A DNA stretch of 64,000 nt from NCBI GenBank assembly GCA_910595805.1, contig CAJVCK010000004.1, positions 1-64,000 on the forward strand. The letters run 5' to 3'. The stretch's first letter is position 1. Each line of letters begins with the position of its first letter. Origin of the DNA: an uncultured Candidatus Thioglobus sp. GTDB lineage: Bacteria > Pseudomonadota > Gammaproteobacteria > PS1 > Thioglobaceae. Positions 46,938 through 58,505 of this stretch are shown here, piece after piece. The translations under genes were made by a program, and so were the position numbers. A model generated the notes under the pieces. The model did not search any database, was not told the DNA's origin, and saw only the letters and a program-made list of their open reading frames with translations.

Positions 46938-48479
46938 TTACCAAGTGTGGTTTGTTTTAAAGTCATCAATTGCTGCTTGTAATTCAGCCGCAATGTCGTC
47001 GTTATAGTCACCTGTTTCATTAATCTTGTTCATTAATGGCGCTTGATTTGAATTCATATACGCAATCAATGCTGCTTCAAAATCAACTACTTTGTTAGCA
47101 TCAATATCATCTAATGAGCCTGAGTTGGCTGCAAATAATGAAGTTGCCATTTCTGCTACTGACATTGGTGCGTATTGATTTTGTTTCATTAACTCAGTCA
47201 CACGTTGACCACGGTCAATTTGTGCTTTTGTTTCTTTATCAAGATCTGATGCAAATTGCGCAAATGCTGCTAGTTCACGATATTGCGCTAAGTCAAGACG
47301 CACACCACCACCAAGCTTCTTAATAATATTAGTTTGCGCAGCACCACCCACTCGTGATACCGATAAGCCCGCATTAATCGCTGGACGAATACCAGCGTTA
47401 AACAAGTCTGTTTCTAAGAAAATCTGACCATCCGTAATAGAAATTACGTTGGTTGGTACGAATGCCGATACGTCGCCACCTTGTGTTTCAATAATCGGTA
47501 GTGCGGTTAATGAGCCAGTTTGACCTTTGACTTCACCATTGGTTAACTGCTCTACATAGTCAGCATTGATGCGTGATGCGCGTTCAAGTAAACGCGAGTG
47601 TAAATAGAACACGTCACCCGGATAAGCTTCACGACCCGGTGGACGCTTTAATAATAATGATACTTCACGGTAAGCCCAAGCTTGTTTAGTCAAATCATCA
47701 TAAACAATCAGCGCATCTTCACCACGATCACGGAAATACTCAGCCATCGCACAACCTGCATAAGGCGCAATGTATTGTAGGGCTGCTGAATCAGAAGCAC
47801 CGGCTGTAACCACAATGGTATTTTCCATTGCACCATGCTCTTCTAATTTACGTACAACAGCTGCTACTGAAGAATCTTTTTGACCAATAGCAACATATAC
47901 ACACTTAACACCGGTGTCTTTTTGGTTAATAATCGCATCAACAGCAACGGCTGTTTTACCAGTTTGGCGATCGCCAATAATTAATTCACGTTGGCCACGA
48001 CCAACAGGTACCATCGCATCAATCGCTTTAACACCTGTTTGAATTGGCTCATCAACACTTTGACGATCAATTACGCCTGGTGCCATCACTTCTAATGGGC
48101 GAGAGGCTGTTGCATCAATATCACCCTTACCATCAATTGCCTTGCCTAGAGGATTAACGACACGACCTAACATCGCCTCACCAACTGGCACTTCCATCAA
48201 GCGGTTAGTACACTTAACTGTGTCGCCTTCAGAAATATGTAAATAATCACCCAAAACTACTGAACCAACTGAATCTTGCTCCAAGTTCAACGCCATACCG
48301 AACGTATTACCCGGAAACTCTAACATTTCACCAAACTGAGCGTCTGCTAATCCGTGAATACGGACAATACCATCACTCACGCTGATTACAGTGCCTTCAG
48401 TACGCGCTTCAGCTGCGAAATCAAAACCCTCTATTTGTTTTTTAATTAAATCACTAATCTCGCTGGCGTTTAATTGCAT
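46938..48479 (-). CDS. atpA: ATP synthase subunit alpha
   Basis: 513 residues. Walker [11 protein letters not shown], the signature [11 protein letters not shown], and the regulatory site features are all present. Non-catalytic nucleotide-binding subunit of F1. It begins 24 bp after atpH. Confidence 0.98.
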   Translation of the reverse strand: MQLNASEISDLIKKQIEGFDFAAEARTEGTVISVSDGIVRIHGLADAQFGEMLEFPGNTFGMALNLEQDSVGSVVLGDYLHISEGDTVKCTNRLMEVPVGEAMLGRVVNPLGKAIDGKGDIDATASRPLEVMAPGVIDRQSVDEPIQTGVKAIDAMVPVGRGQRELIIGDRQTGKTAVAVDAIINQKDTGVKCVYVAIGQKDSSVAAVVRKLEEHGAMENTIVVTAGASDSAALQYIAPYAGCAMAEYFRDRGEDALIVYDDLTKQAWAYREVSLLLKRPPGREAYPGDVFYLHSRLLERASRINADYVEQLTNGEVKGQTGSLTALPIIETQGGDVSAFVPTNVISITDGQIFLETDLFNAGIRPAINAGLSVSRVGGAAQTNIIKKLGGGVRLDLAQYRELAAFAQFASDLDKETKAQIDRGQRVTELMKQNQYAPMSVAEMATSLFAANSGSLDDIDANKVVDFEAALIAYMNSNQAPLMNKINETGDYNDDIAAELQAAIDDFKTNHTW

Positions 48480-48503
48480 AACTCTTCCTCTTAATAAAAT
48501 AAA

Positions 48504-49052
48504 TTAATTAATTGACAAGCGTGAACCTAGCTCATTTACTCGAGCCTGGATTGACAAGTCAATTACTTTGTCACCTTCTTTAATCACTACGCCACCCACT
48601 AGATTTTCATCTATTTCGGTGTCTATACTTACTGTTGTGTTGTATTTATCAGCTAAATCACTCACAATTTGTTTTTCCTCAGCCGTGCTTAACTTATAAG
48701 CACTCACCACATGAAACGCTTTTGCATCACTGCTTAAATTACTCATCACATCAAATAACTCAAGCATACTTGGCAATGCATCGATACGGCTATTGTCTAG
48801 CAACAAAACAACAAAAGAATTCTCTTGCTTACTTAGCGCTCTGCCCAAAATTGACTTAAACAATGCCACTACAACCTCTGTTTTGTCTTCACCACTTGTG
48901 CCTGGTGAAGCAATAAAGGTCTGCATGCTTATATCGTTAGCCAACTGCGTGCCCGCCTCTAATACGCCCTTCCAATCTGAATGCGACTGGTTTTGCTCAG
49001 CAATTTCGAAAATTGCATTGGCATAAGGCTTGGCGATTGTTGTTAGTTCCAC
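48504..49052 (-). CDS. atpH: ATP synthase subunit delta
   Basis: 182 residues. N-terminal TTIAKPYANAIFEIAEQ and the C-terminal ENLVGGVVIKEGDKVIDLSIQARVNELGSRL fit OSCP/delta, which joins F1 to the peripheral stalk. Confidence 0.95.
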   Translation of the reverse strand: MELTTIAKPYANAIFEIAEQNQSHSDWKGVLEAGTQLANDISMQTFIASPGTSGEDKTEVVVALFKSILGRALSKQENSFVVLLLDNSRIDALPSMLELFDVMSNLSSDAKAFHVVSAYKLSTAEEKQIVSDLADKYNTTVSIDTEIDENLVGGVVIKEGDKVIDLSIQARVNELGSRLSIN

Positions 49053-49061
49053 TGATCAGTC

Positions 49062-49532
49062 CTATAGTGTTTGCGACAACTTGCTTAGCATGTCTTTGTG
49101 CGTTTTAGCATCAACTTCTTTAGCCAATACTGAATTAACACCTTGCATCACTAAATCAGACACCTGATCTTTAAGCTCATTACGTACACGATTAGCCTCT
49201 TGATCAATCTCTGCTTGCGCGCTCGCTTTGATTCTATCGGCTTCTTGTGAAGCGGTATCTTTAGCATCTTCAACCATAGTGGACGCTTGTCTGCCCGCAT
49301 TGGCAATAATTTCAGCCGCTTGATCTTTAGACTGATTAAGCATATCCTGGGCTTTTTGCTGTGCCTCTTTGTGCTCTGATAAACCACGCTCTGCTGCAAT
49401 TAGACCACTCTCAATTCGCTTTTTGCGTTCTTCCATGGCGGCAACAATTGGGGGCCATACAAACTTCATGCAGAACCATGTAAACATGGCGAACATGATT
49501 AACTGGCCAATCATCGTCAAATTAATATTCAT
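49062..49532 (-). CDS. atpF: ATP synthase subunit b
   Basis: 156 residues. One N-terminal membrane helix ([28 protein letters not shown] region) is followed by a long charged helix ([11 protein letters not shown] onward). It forms the dimeric peripheral stalk. It lies 9 bp before atpH. Confidence 0.96.
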   Translation of the reverse strand: MNINLTMIGQLIMFAMFTWFCMKFVWPPIVAAMEERKKRIESGLIAAERGLSEHKEAQQKAQDMLNQSKDQAAEIIANAGRQASTMVEDAKDTASQEADRIKASAQAEIDQEANRVRNELKDQVSDLVMQGVNSVLAKEVDAKTHKDMLSKLSQTL

Positions 49533-49563
49533 AGCTTAAACCCTGCTTTCAAGTAAAAAGTAT

Positions 49564-49806
<243 letters not shown>

Positions 49807-49828
49807 TTACTCCTATTTTTTTAAAAAA

Positions 49829-50710
<882 letters not shown>

Positions 50711-50732
50711 CTAAACTTCTATGTTTAATTAT

Positions 50733-51086
50733 CTATTGTCCGCCATTGGACAACGCTCTATCTATTAAAAAACCAATTAATCCGAAGATTAAACTAATAA
50801 TGAGCGCATCTGCATTTAGCTCTAAATGGATATACCCCATCAAAGTTAAACCGACTACCATGGCCATACGCATTATCACACTGTATGCCATCATCCCAAC
50901 ACTTGCTTGGGCGCTCATTGTCGTTGTCTTTTGTTTGTCTGTATGTCGATCAACCAACCAAGTGTTAATCAAGCCAACTAACCCGCCATAAGCTGCAGAT
51001 TCTCCTACACCTAGTGTAGCGAAATAAACAACCACTATCAAAATGATAGCCAGTTGGGCTTTTGGCACATTATTAATCATCGCCAA
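50733..51086 (-). CDS. atpI: ATP synthase protein I
   Basis: 117 residues with about four membrane helices. It is the usual first gene of the gammaproteobacterial atp operon, 25 bp upstream of atpB, and is thought to help c-ring assembly. Sequence conservation in this family is low; the call rests on size, hydrophobicity and position. Confidence 0.88.
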   Translation of the reverse strand: MAMINNVPKAQLAIILIVVVYFATLGVGESAAYGGLVGLINTWLVDRHTDKQKTTTMSAQASVGMMAYSVIMRMAMVVGLTLMGYIHLELNADALIISLIFGLIGFLIDRALSNGGQ

Positions 51087-51118
51087 AATACTAATAGCAC
51101 AAACTCACAAAAATTAAA

Positions 51119-51147
51119 ATTATACAGTCTGGGCGTTAAAAATTGAA
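51119..51147 (-). promoter_or_regulatory. Candidate promoter of the atp operon
   Basis: A perfect TATAAT (51124-51119, minus) with a weak TTCAAT at 17 bp, 33 bp before the atpI ATG. Confidence 0.45.
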
Positions 51148-51201
51148 GTGTTTTTAATGAAAATTATTGTCATAACACGCAAAACTTAACTCTTGCAATA
51201 T

Positions 51202-52863
51202 TTACGTACTTTGTTTAACCATTTCTTCAGCAGCTTTTAGTGCTTTATCAGTAATGGTGGCACCGCCTAAAATACGTGCAACCTCATTCACGCGTTCATC
51301 CCTAGATAGTTGTTCAACCGTTGTTTGTACGCCATCGTCTTGTTGGGATTTACTCACACGCAAATGCTGATGGCCAAAACTAGCTACTTGTGCCAAATGG
51401 GTAATGCAGATAACTTGATAGTTCTTAGACAATTGTTTGAGTTTTTGCCCCACCACTTCAGCAACCGCACCACTAATACCTACATCAACTTCATCAAAGA
51501 TCAAGGTTGGTGTATATTCGCTATTACTGCTCACCACTGATATTGCAAGTGATATGCGAGATAGTTCGCCACCCGATGCTACTTTTTTCAATGCTTTAAA
51601 ATCACTGCCCATATTAGTCTTAACCAAGAAATCAACACTCTCGTTACCATTGTAGTGAATGCCCGATACTTTGCTTGGCAGGTCAACCTTAATCTCGCTA
51701 CCCGGCATACCTAATACTTGCATGGTCTCGGTCACTGCGTTTGACATATGTGTGGCTGTTTCAGTGCGCGCTTCACTCAAACGCTTTGCCTGTGTTTGGT
51801 ACTGCTCAGAGAACTTTTCTTTTTGCTCTTGCAAGGAAGAAATTGATGCAACAGCACCATCTATTGAATCTAACTCATCAGCAACCTTATCTCTGGCAAT
51901 AATCAACTGAGTAATTTGACAATTGTGTTTGCGTGCTAAGTCATATAGCTCACTTAGTCTCGCTTCTAAATCGGCTGTTGTTTGTTCATCCACTGACAAA
52001 CTAGACAAATAGTTAGTCAATTCATATACACTTTCTTGGGTTTGCACTTGCGCACTAGACAGCAACGCTGAGATTGGCGCAAGATTATCGTCAGTTTCTG
52101 CTGCTAAGCCAAGCTCGTAACTCAAACTATTTAGCTGCTCATTGACACCAGACTCTTGTTCAAGTTTGGCAAGAATTTCAGATGTTTTTTCAATCAAACT
52201 TGCAGCATTAGCTTGTGTTTTAAAATCGCTTTCAATATGATCAAGCTCGTCTTGAGTAAGGTCGGCGACTTCCAGCTCTTGCAATTGGTGCTGTAACAAG
52301 GTTTGCTGTTGCTGTTTTAAATCTTGATTACTGTTCAGCTCATCAATCTGATTATTTACCGTATTGTATTGTGCAACAATCCGATTAAGTTGGGCACATA
52401 TGTGGCTACTTTGCGCATAAGCATCAAGCAGCTCTCTTTGTTGATCAGGGCGTAGTAGTAATTGGTGCTCACTCTGCCCATGCATATCAATCAATAACTC
52501 ACCAACGCCTTTTAATGTTGATAGCGGCACACTCGCACCATTCACAAATGCTTTTGAACGACCATCACTATTAATAATACGACGCAAAATACATTCACCT
52601 TCGTCTTCAAGCGATTGGTCTTCTAAGTAATTTTGTATTTTTTGATGCTTACTTACATCAAATACTGCGCTCACTTCGGCCTTATTCTTTCCATGGCGCA
52701 CCAAAGTAGAATCACCACGCATGCCAAGGGTTAAATTAAGCGCTTGTAAAAGTATGGACTTTCCTGCGCCCGTCTCACCAGTCACCGTACTCATGCCTGA
52801 GGAAAAATCTAAATCTAATTTTTCAACAACTGCTAGATTTTTAACCGATAACTGGGATAACAT
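51202..52863 (-). CDS. recN: DNA repair protein RecN
   Basis: 553 residues, SMC-like. Walker A GETGAGKSILLQAL near the N-terminus, coiled-coil middle (about 160-360), and the C-terminal signature ASGGELSRISLAI with Walker B TLIFDEVDVGISG are complete. It acts in double-strand break repair. It follows nadK by 19 bp, a conserved gammaproteobacterial pair. Confidence 0.96.
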   Translation of the reverse strand: MLSQLSVKNLAVVEKLDLDFSSGMSTVTGETGAGKSILLQALNLTLGMRGDSTLVRHGKNKAEVSAVFDVSKHQKIQNYLEDQSLEDEGECILRRIINSDGRSKAFVNGASVPLSTLKGVGELLIDMHGQSEHQLLLRPDQQRELLDAYAQSSHICAQLNRIVAQYNTVNNQIDELNSNQDLKQQQQTLLQHQLQELEVADLTQDELDHIESDFKTQANAASLIEKTSEILAKLEQESGVNEQLNSLSYELGLAAETDDNLAPISALLSSAQVQTQESVYELTNYLSSLSVDEQTTADLEARLSELYDLARKHNCQITQLIIARDKVADELDSIDGAVASISSLQEQKEKFSEQYQTQAKRLSEARTETATHMSNAVTETMQVLGMPGSEIKVDLPSKVSGIHYNGNESVDFLVKTNMGSDFKALKKVASGGELSRISLAISVVSSNSEYTPTLIFDEVDVGISGAVAEVVGQKLKQLSKNYQVICITHLAQVASFGHQHLRVSKSQQDDGVQTTVEQLSRDERVNEVARILGGATITDKALKAAEEMVKQST

Positions 52864-52882
52864 GATTGATACAGCGCACTAC

Positions 52883-53701
52883 TTAAAGCTTAGTACTCCA
52901 ATGTAACTTTGAACGAATAATCTCAAAATAATCATAATTTTTAGGATGCAATAGATGAATAAAGCTATCGTGTTGACGCACACGAATATCTTGCCCAAAA
53001 GAAATGGCTACTGAGGTTTGCCCATCAAAACTTACGGTTGCGCCTTTATCAGACTCTTTTACGCGTATCACCACTTCACTACCGCCCGGCACCAACAATG
53101 GGCGGTGACTCATCGTATGAGGGCAAATTGATACTAGACCAATTGCATTCACGCCGGGGTGCATAATCGGACCTCCGCTTGATAAGGCATAAGCCGTTGA
53201 GCCAGTCGGCGTAGTGACAATCAAGCCATCAGCACGCTGATTATTAACAAATTTGTCATCAATATACACATCAAATTCGATCATTTTTAGTGTTTCTTTA
53301 CGATGAACAACCACATCGTTTAACGCTAAGTGTTTACCCAGTACGCTGCCATTCTGCTCAATTTGACATGAGAGCAAACAACGCTCTTCTTTAGTAAAGT
53401 TACCATTTAATACTTCAGCAACAATATCCAGCATATTGGATACTGACACATCTGCTAAAAAACCAAGATGGCCTAAATTGATACCCAAAATTGGAATATT
53501 GTTATCTACAAAAGAGCGTGCAGTATTAAGCAAAGAGCCGTCACCACCAACCACAATAATCAAATCAGCCTTCTCAGAAATTTGCTCTGACTCAAACACC
53601 ACGCCCACGCCTTGTTCTTCAAGAAACGCACTAAGCTCCCCAGACTTGGCTTGGCTAACTGGGTCGTTCGGTTTTGTAATGATGCCAATTGTGTTAAACA
53701 T
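52883..53701 (-). CDS. nadK: NAD kinase
   Basis: 272 residues. The GGDGSLLNTARSF motif (catalytic Asp) and the TPTGSTAYALSSGGPIMHP NAD-binding segment are intact. It makes NADP+ from NAD+ and ATP. It is divergent from grpE with 98 bp between starts and heads the nadK-recN pair. Confidence 0.96.
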   Translation of the reverse strand: MFNTIGIITKPNDPVSQAKSGELSAFLEEQGVGVVFESEQISEKADLIIVVGGDGSLLNTARSFVDNNIPILGINLGHLGFLADVSVSNMLDIVAEVLNGNFTKEERCLLSCQIEQNGSVLGKHLALNDVVVHRKETLKMIEFDVYIDDKFVNNQRADGLIVTTPTGSTAYALSSGGPIMHPGVNAIGLVSICPHTMSHRPLLVPGGSEVVIRVKESDKGATVSFDGQTSVAISFGQDIRVRQHDSFIHLLHPKNYDYFEIIRSKLHWSTKL

Positions 53702-53726
53702 AATAAATTTAGCTAAATAATAAAGG

Positions 53727-53754
53727 TTGAATTCTCTAAAATAGTCACTATATA
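53727..53754 (+). promoter_or_regulatory. Candidate promoter of grpE
   Basis: TTGAAT (53727-53732), 16 bp, TATATA (53749-53754). A second hexamer TAAAAT (53737-53742) lies 6 bp to the left, so the layout TAAAAT-N6-TATATA loosely recalls the symmetric elements in three other divergent gaps. No sigma-32 type -10 (CCCCAT) is visible. Confidence 0.45.
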
Positions 53755-53799
53755 ACTACCCAAATAATAGCTACAAATATACATTAATTGGACACCGAA

Positions 53800-54345
53800 A
53801 TGACAAAAAAGAAAGCGCAAGACGAAACGATTGAAAAAGTAGAAGATGAAAACACTAAAACAGCCGAGCAAGAAGAGCAAGAAACCGATCTACAAACACA
53901 ACTAGCAGAAGCACAACAATCCGCTAAAGACAATTGGGACAAAGTGCTTCGTGCGCAAGCAGAGATGGAAAACCTTAAACGTCGCAACGCTAAAGATTTA
54001 GAGAATGCACATAAATTTGCACTAGATGGTTTTGTTAAAGCATTGCTTGAGGTTAAGGATTCTTTAACAATGGGCCTGAAAACTGCCAATGAAGAAAAGG
54101 CCACAATTGAGCACATTATTGAAGGTTTAGAAATGACTGACAAGGTATTTCTATCTACCATGGAAAAATTTGGTGTTGAGGCGATCAACCCAGAAAGTGA
54201 AACTTTTAACCCAGAATTTCATGAAGCGGTCACTATGGTGCCAATGCCTGACAAAGAATCTAATTCAGTATTAGAAGTAGTGCAAATTGGTTTTACTCTA
54301 AATGGACGTCTAGTGCGCCCAGCAATGGTGGTTGTGGTTCAATAA
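53800..54345 (+). CDS. grpE: Nucleotide exchange factor GrpE
   Basis: 181 residues from the ATG at 53800 (a TTG at 53788 would add four residues). An acidic, helical N-terminal tail, then the coiled coil with [23 protein letters not shown], and the C-terminal beta domain with [13 protein letters not shown] and [12 protein letters not shown] are canonical. It releases ADP from DnaK. dnaK and dnaJ are not adjacent. Confidence 0.95.
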   Translation: MTKKKAQDETIEKVEDENTKTAEQEEQETDLQTQLAEAQQSAKDNWDKVLRAQAEMENLKRRNAKDLENAHKFALDGFVKALLEVKDSLTMGLKTANEEKATIEHIIEGLEMTDKVFLSTMEKFGVEAINPESETFNPEFHEAVTMVPMPDKESNSVLEVVQIGFTLNGRLVRPAMVVVVQ

Positions 54346-54363
54346 AGTCAAATCACTTAAAAA

Positions 54364-54392
54364 TTGTCAATATCATATCTCTATGATATAAT
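54364..54392 (+). promoter_or_regulatory. Strong sigma-70 promoter of adk
   Basis: TTGTCA (54364-54369), 17 bp, TATAAT (54387-54392), followed by a leader of about 65 nt with an AAGGA ribosome binding site before the adk ATG. Confidence 0.8.
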
Positions 54393-54466
54393 TTTCGCTC
54401 AATTTTGACCTCAAAAGAATAAAAAAGAGGGCTAAATTTTTTATTAACTACTCTTAAGGAAACATT

Positions 54467-55105
54467 ATGAAATTAATTCTTCTAGGTGCACCGGGCGCAG
54501 GCAAAGGCACTGTTGCAAAATTACTAACTAAAATTGATGGTTCGGTACAAATCTCTACGGGCGATATCTTACGTGGCGCAGTTGCAGCTGGCACAGAACT
54601 AGGCAAGCAAGCGCAAGCAGCAATGAAAGCAGGTGACTTAGTATCTGATGACTTAATTATGGGCATTATGGAAGAGCGCCTTAAAGAAGACGATTGCAAA
54701 TCTGGCTACTTATTAGACGGCTTTCCACGCACAATTCCACAAGCAGAAGCTTTAAAGGCGTTGCTTGAAAAAATGGGTGAAAAACTAGACGCTGCTGTTG
54801 AAATTGATGTGCCTAAAGATGTAATTTTAGATCGTTTGACAACACGCCGTACTTGTGAAGATTGTGGTGCAATTTATAACACTAAATCAAATCCAACTAA
54901 GGTTGATGGCATTTGTGACAAATGTGGCGGTCCTGCAGTTCAACGTGAAGACGAGACAGAAGAGGCAATTACTAATCGTTTAAATGTATACAATGATCAG
55001 ACTGCGCCTTTGGTTGGCTTCTACAAAAACGAGGATTTATTGCTTAGCGTAGATGCAACTTCATCTCAATCAGTAATTGACGCAATTCAAGCAAAAATCG
55101 GCTAA
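54467..55105 (+). CDS. adk: Adenylate kinase with a four-cysteine (zinc-type) lid
   Basis: 212 residues. P-loop GAPGAGKGTVAK, the AMP-binding STGDILR and DGFPRT motifs are intact. The lid has CxxC-x16-CxxC (TCEDCG ... ICDKCGG), the zinc-binding pattern of Gram-positive adenylate kinases; enterobacterial Adk lacks it. It balances ATP, ADP and AMP pools. It has its own promoter and terminator. Confidence 0.96.
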   Translation: MKLILLGAPGAGKGTVAKLLTKIDGSVQISTGDILRGAVAAGTELGKQAQAAMKAGDLVSDDLIMGIMEERLKEDDCKSGYLLDGFPRTIPQAEALKALLEKMGEKLDAAVEIDVPKDVILDRLTTRRTCEDCGAIYNTKSNPTKVDGICDKCGGPAVQREDETEEAITNRLNVYNDQTAPLVGFYKNEDLLLSVDATSSQSVIDAIQAKIG

Positions 55106-55148
55106 TACTTTTTTAGCCTGTTAATAGGGCTATCAAGTAAAGCTAAAG

Positions 55149-55182
55149 AACCCTGGGTGTGGAAATGCCCAGGGTTTTTTTG
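55149..55182 (+). terminator. Rho-independent terminator of adk
   Basis: Stem AACCCTGGG / CCCAGGGTT with a 10-nt loop, followed by a T run, 43 bp after the adk stop. Confidence 0.92.
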
Positions 55183-55199
55183 TTTATAGCTATAGACGT

Positions 55200-55228
55200 T
55201 TGTCTTGATACAATTTATAACTTATAAT
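55200..55228 (+). promoter_or_regulatory. Candidate promoter of dsbD
   Basis: TTGTCT (55200-55205), 17 bp, TATAAT (55223-55228), 30 bp before the GTG start and just after the adk terminator. Confidence 0.6.
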
Positions 55229-55257
55229 AAATATTCTAATTACCCAAGGAGAGGCTG

Positions 55258-57504
55258 GTGAAACGCTTTTTATTGTCTTTATTATTGTTATTATTCTCTA
55301 CATTTTCGTCTGCAGAGAAAGAACTACTACCTGCAGATGATGCGTTCAACTTCAGCGCCAGTGTTGTTAATGATGAAATTATTCTTAACTGGAATGTTGC
55401 CCAAGGCTACTATCTCTACAAAGAAAAAATAAAGATTTCTTCAGATTATTCCACTCAGCTAGGCACCGCAAAATTTCCTATTGCTAAAATTAAGAATGAT
55501 GAGTTTTTTGGAAAAATTGGCGTTTACCGCAACAATACTATTGTCGCTGTCCCTGTGCTTGAAGGCGATGAAAAATCCATATTATTAACAGTTACTTATC
55601 AAGGTTGTGCAGACTTGGGCGTGTGTTATCCACCAATTACCAAATCAGTTGCTCTCGACATTAGCAATATTTACAGCCCTTCTTTAGTAGATGGTGCGCT
55701 CGATATTCTGTCTAAGGCCAAAGTGGGTGTGCAATCAGTGGTCGATAAAGTAGTGCCAATTTCTGATGAGCCTTTACCGGCTGACGAAGCGTTTTCTTTT
55801 TCAATTACATCTACTGATGCCAATACGCTATTAGCCACTTGGAAAATTCATCCAGAATATTACCTTTACAACGATAAATTCTTCTTTGATATCAGAGGTG
55901 CCGAATTCGGAGATATTATCTTCCCTGAAGGAGAAACTAAAGAAGACCCTTTATTCGGAACAGTACAAGTTCAAAAAGGTGAGCTTAATGTAGAAATACC
56001 ACTTAAGAACATTCAAGCACAACAGGTAACTTTTATTGTCAAATTTCAAGGTTGTTGGTTGGGTGGTATTTGTTATCCGCCAATGGAAAAAACTACCACA
56101 GTCACATTACCCATTCAAAACATACAAGCAACAAATTTAAATGGTTCTTTTGGCGCGCCTAGTACAGAAGAATCTTCACCAATAACTACTTCAGATAAAG
56201 CTGTAAATGTTGAGCTCAACGAAACAGATAAAATAGCGGCCTTATTGCAACAAGACAATGTTCTATTAATCCTTGCTAGCTTCTTTGGCTTCGGTCTATT
56301 GTTATCACTAACGCCTTGCGTATTCCCTATGATCCCAATTTTATCGGGCATTATTGTTGGTCAAAAAGGTGTTACGACTAGAAAGGCACTAATTATGTCA
56401 ATTGTATTTGTCTTGGCCATGAGTGTAACCTACTCAATTGCTGGCGTGCTTGCCGGATACTTTGGTGAAAACTTACAGGTATTATTCCAAACACCTTGGA
56501 TACTAGTGGTCTTTAGTTTAATTTTTGTTGCTTTAGCGTTCTCAATGTTTGGCTATTATGAAATTCAACTACCGGCTAGTTTACAAAATAAAATTGCCAA
56601 AATCAGCAATAAACAAGAAGGTGGTCACCTAATTGGCGTGGCGATTATGGGCTTTTTATCTGCACTAATCGTTGGTCCATGTGTAGCACCTCCACTTGCA
56701 GGCGCTTTAATTTACATTGGCCAAACGGGTGATGCGGTGTTGGGTGGTTTGTCACTATTTGTGATGAGTTTAGGCATGGGCGCACCGTTGTTAGCGGTGG
56801 GCGCTGGTGTAAGTAAGCTACCAAAGGCAGGTGGCTGGATGGACAATGTTAAATATGTATTCGGTATCTTAATGTTGGCGGTAGCTATTTGGCTGCTTGA
56901 CCGTATTATTTCGCCAGTTGTGTCATTAGCATTGTGGGCAATGCTGTTTAGTTTCTCGCCGATTGCCATGGGTGCACTTAATTCTCTCACCAATACGCCG
57001 ACACCATGGCAACGGATCTTCAAAGGCTTTGGTTTATTGATTCTGGCTTACGGTATCTTGCTTTGGGGCTTGGTGGCCCGTGGTGGTGGTGATATGCTAG
57101 CACCGCTGTCTGGTTACGGCTCTAGCGTCCAATCAGAACAAGTGCATATTAAATTTGAAAAAATTAAATCAAGCGCAGATCTTGACCGTGTACTACTTAG
57201 AGCTAAGGCAAATAACCAAATAGTGATGCTCGACTTTTATGCTGATTGGTGTATTTCTTGTAAAGAATTAGAACGTTTCGTTTTCTCAAACACTAAAGTG
57301 GTTGATGCCATGAAAGATGCCGTCGCTCTAAAAGCCGATGTTACTGCAAACGATGAGACTGACAAGGCTTTAATGGCACGATTCAATATTATTGGCCCGC
57401 CAGCAATTTTATTTTTCAACAACGGCATTGAAAAACGCGCTCAACGCATTGTTGGTGAAATTAACGCACAAGGTTACCTTGATCACCTTAAAAAGGCGCA
57501 ATAA
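55258..57504 (+). CDS. dsbD: Thiol:disulfide interchange protein DsbD with a duplicated N-terminal domain
   Basis: 748 residues from a GTG start with a strong AAGGAGAGG site; typical DsbD has about 570-600. After a signal peptide (1-19) come two nDsbD-type domains, about 24-135 and 172-285, each with the paired cysteines of that domain: C117/C123 (GCADLGVCYPP) and C266/C272 (GCWLGGICYPP). Then follow the membrane domain (LTPCVFPMIPIL and VGPCVAPPLAG) and a C-terminal thioredoxin-like domain (DFYADWCISCK). It passes electrons from cytoplasmic thioredoxin to periplasmic partners. Confidence 0.93.
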   Translation: MKRFLLSLLLLLFSTFSSAEKELLPADDAFNFSASVVNDEIILNWNVAQGYYLYKEKIKISSDYSTQLGTAKFPIAKIKNDEFFGKIGVYRNNTIVAVPVLEGDEKSILLTVTYQGCADLGVCYPPITKSVALDISNIYSPSLVDGALDILSKAKVGVQSVVDKVVPISDEPLPADEAFSFSITSTDANTLLATWKIHPEYYLYNDKFFFDIRGAEFGDIIFPEGETKEDPLFGTVQVQKGELNVEIPLKNIQAQQVTFIVKFQGCWLGGICYPPMEKTTTVTLPIQNIQATNLNGSFGAPSTEESSPITTSDKAVNVELNETDKIAALLQQDNVLLILASFFGFGLLLSLTPCVFPMIPILSGIIVGQKGVTTRKALIMSIVFVLAMSVTYSIAGVLAGYFGENLQVLFQTPWILVVFSLIFVALAFSMFGYYEIQLPASLQNKIAKISNKQEGGHLIGVAIMGFLSALIVGPCVAPPLAGALIYIGQTGDAVLGGLSLFVMSLGMGAPLLAVGAGVSKLPKAGGWMDNVKYVFGILMLAVAIWLLDRIISPVVSLALWAMLFSFSPIAMGALNSLTNTPTPWQRIFKGFGLLILAYGILLWGLVARGGGDMLAPLSGYGSSVQSEQVHIKFEKIKSSADLDRVLLRAKANNQIVMLDFYADWCISCKELERFVFSNTKVVDAMKDAVALKADVTANDETDKALMARFNIIGPPAILFFNNGIEKRAQRIVGEINAQGYLDHLKKAQ

Positions 57505-57609
57505 AGCTTAAAAATCAGCAAACTTTTGTAGTTAAAACGCCGATAAAGCCTTCTAACATCTGTTAAGTTGGTGGTAAAATCAATTTTATTTAATATTTTA
57601 GCTGCAACA

Positions 57610-58047
57610 ATGGATATTTTGTTACTTAATGGTCCGAATCTTAATATGCTAGGCACGCGCGAACCAGACCATTATGGTGCGCAAACCTTAGAGGACATTG
57701 TTAATCATGCCGATAACATAGCGACTCAAGCCGGCCTAACACTTGGCCATCATCAAGACAATGCAGAGGTGGGGTTAATTGAACGCATTCATCAAGCGCA
57801 TAAAGACAATGTTAAATATATTATTATCAACCCCGCGGCGTTTACTCACACTTCAGTGGCGCTACGCGATGCAATGCTAGCAGTTGATATACCATTCACA
57901 GAAGTACACCTTTCAAACGTATATAAACGAGAAGAGTTTCGCTCTAAGTCCTATTTTTCAGACATTGCACAGGGCGTAATTTCTGGTTTTGGCGCACAAG
58001 GCTACGAGTTTGCAATGAGTGCAGCAATTAAACACATACAAACATAA
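57610..58047 (+). CDS. aroQ: 3-dehydroquinate dehydratase, type II
   Basis: 145 residues from ATG 57610 ([23 protein letters not shown]); the longer frame from 57568 is rejected because the family begins here. Catalytic Tyr, [16 protein letters not shown], and the [12 protein letters not shown] segment are present. Shikimate pathway. It leads into accB 17 bp later, a conserved gammaproteobacterial arrangement. Confidence 0.95.
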   Translation: MDILLLNGPNLNMLGTREPDHYGAQTLEDIVNHADNIATQAGLTLGHHQDNAEVGLIERIHQAHKDNVKYIIINPAAFTHTSVALRDAMLAVDIPFTEVHLSNVYKREEFRSKSYFSDIAQGVISGFGAQGYEFAMSAAIKHIQT

Positions 58048-58064
58048 TCACAGGGGAAAAGCAG

Positions 58065-58505
58065 ATGGACATTCGCAAAGTAAAAAAATTAATGGAGCTA
58101 TTAGAACAATCTGGCATGGCGGAAATTGAAATTGTCGAGGGCGAGGAGTCAGTTCGTATCTCGCGTTATGGCGATGCACCTATAGCGGCAGCTCCAGTTG
58201 CTATGGCTGCACCAGTGGCAGCAGCAGTCGCAGTAGACACAACTCCAGAAACGACAACGACAAATATTGATGGCCACCCAATAACCTCGCCAATGGTAGG
58301 TACTTTTTACAGTGCAGCCTCACCAACTTCTGAGGCTTTTGTTAAGATTGGCCAACACGTTAACCAGGGTGATACAATTTGCATAGTAGAGGCCATGAAA
58401 ATTATGAACCAAATTGAAGCAGACCAGTCAGGCACAGTTACAGAAATTTTATGTAATGACGGCGATGCCGTTGAATTTGGTCAGACATTAATTGTAATTA
58501 AATGA
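58065..58505 (+). CDS. accB: Biotin carboxyl carrier protein of acetyl-CoA carboxylase
   Basis: 146 residues. An N-terminal helical part, an Ala/Pro/Val linker (about 38-58), and the biotinyl domain with EAMKIMNQ, biotinylated Lys112. It carries CO2 between AccC and AccA/AccD. It overlaps accC by 4 nt. Confidence 0.97.
   Translation: MDIRKVKKLMELLEQSGMAEIEIVEGEESVRISRYGDAPIAAAPVAMAAPVAAAVAVDTTPETTTTNIDGHPITSPMVGTFYSAASPTSEAFVKIGQHVNQGDTICIVEAMKIMNQIEADQSGTVTEILCNDGDAVEFGQTLIVIK

Noticed and set aside
48144..48479. Second, alternative ATP synthase (Na+ type or N-ATPase)
   Set aside because: The operon order and the c-subunit motif match the standard proton-driven F0F1 enzyme; no second set exists in the window.
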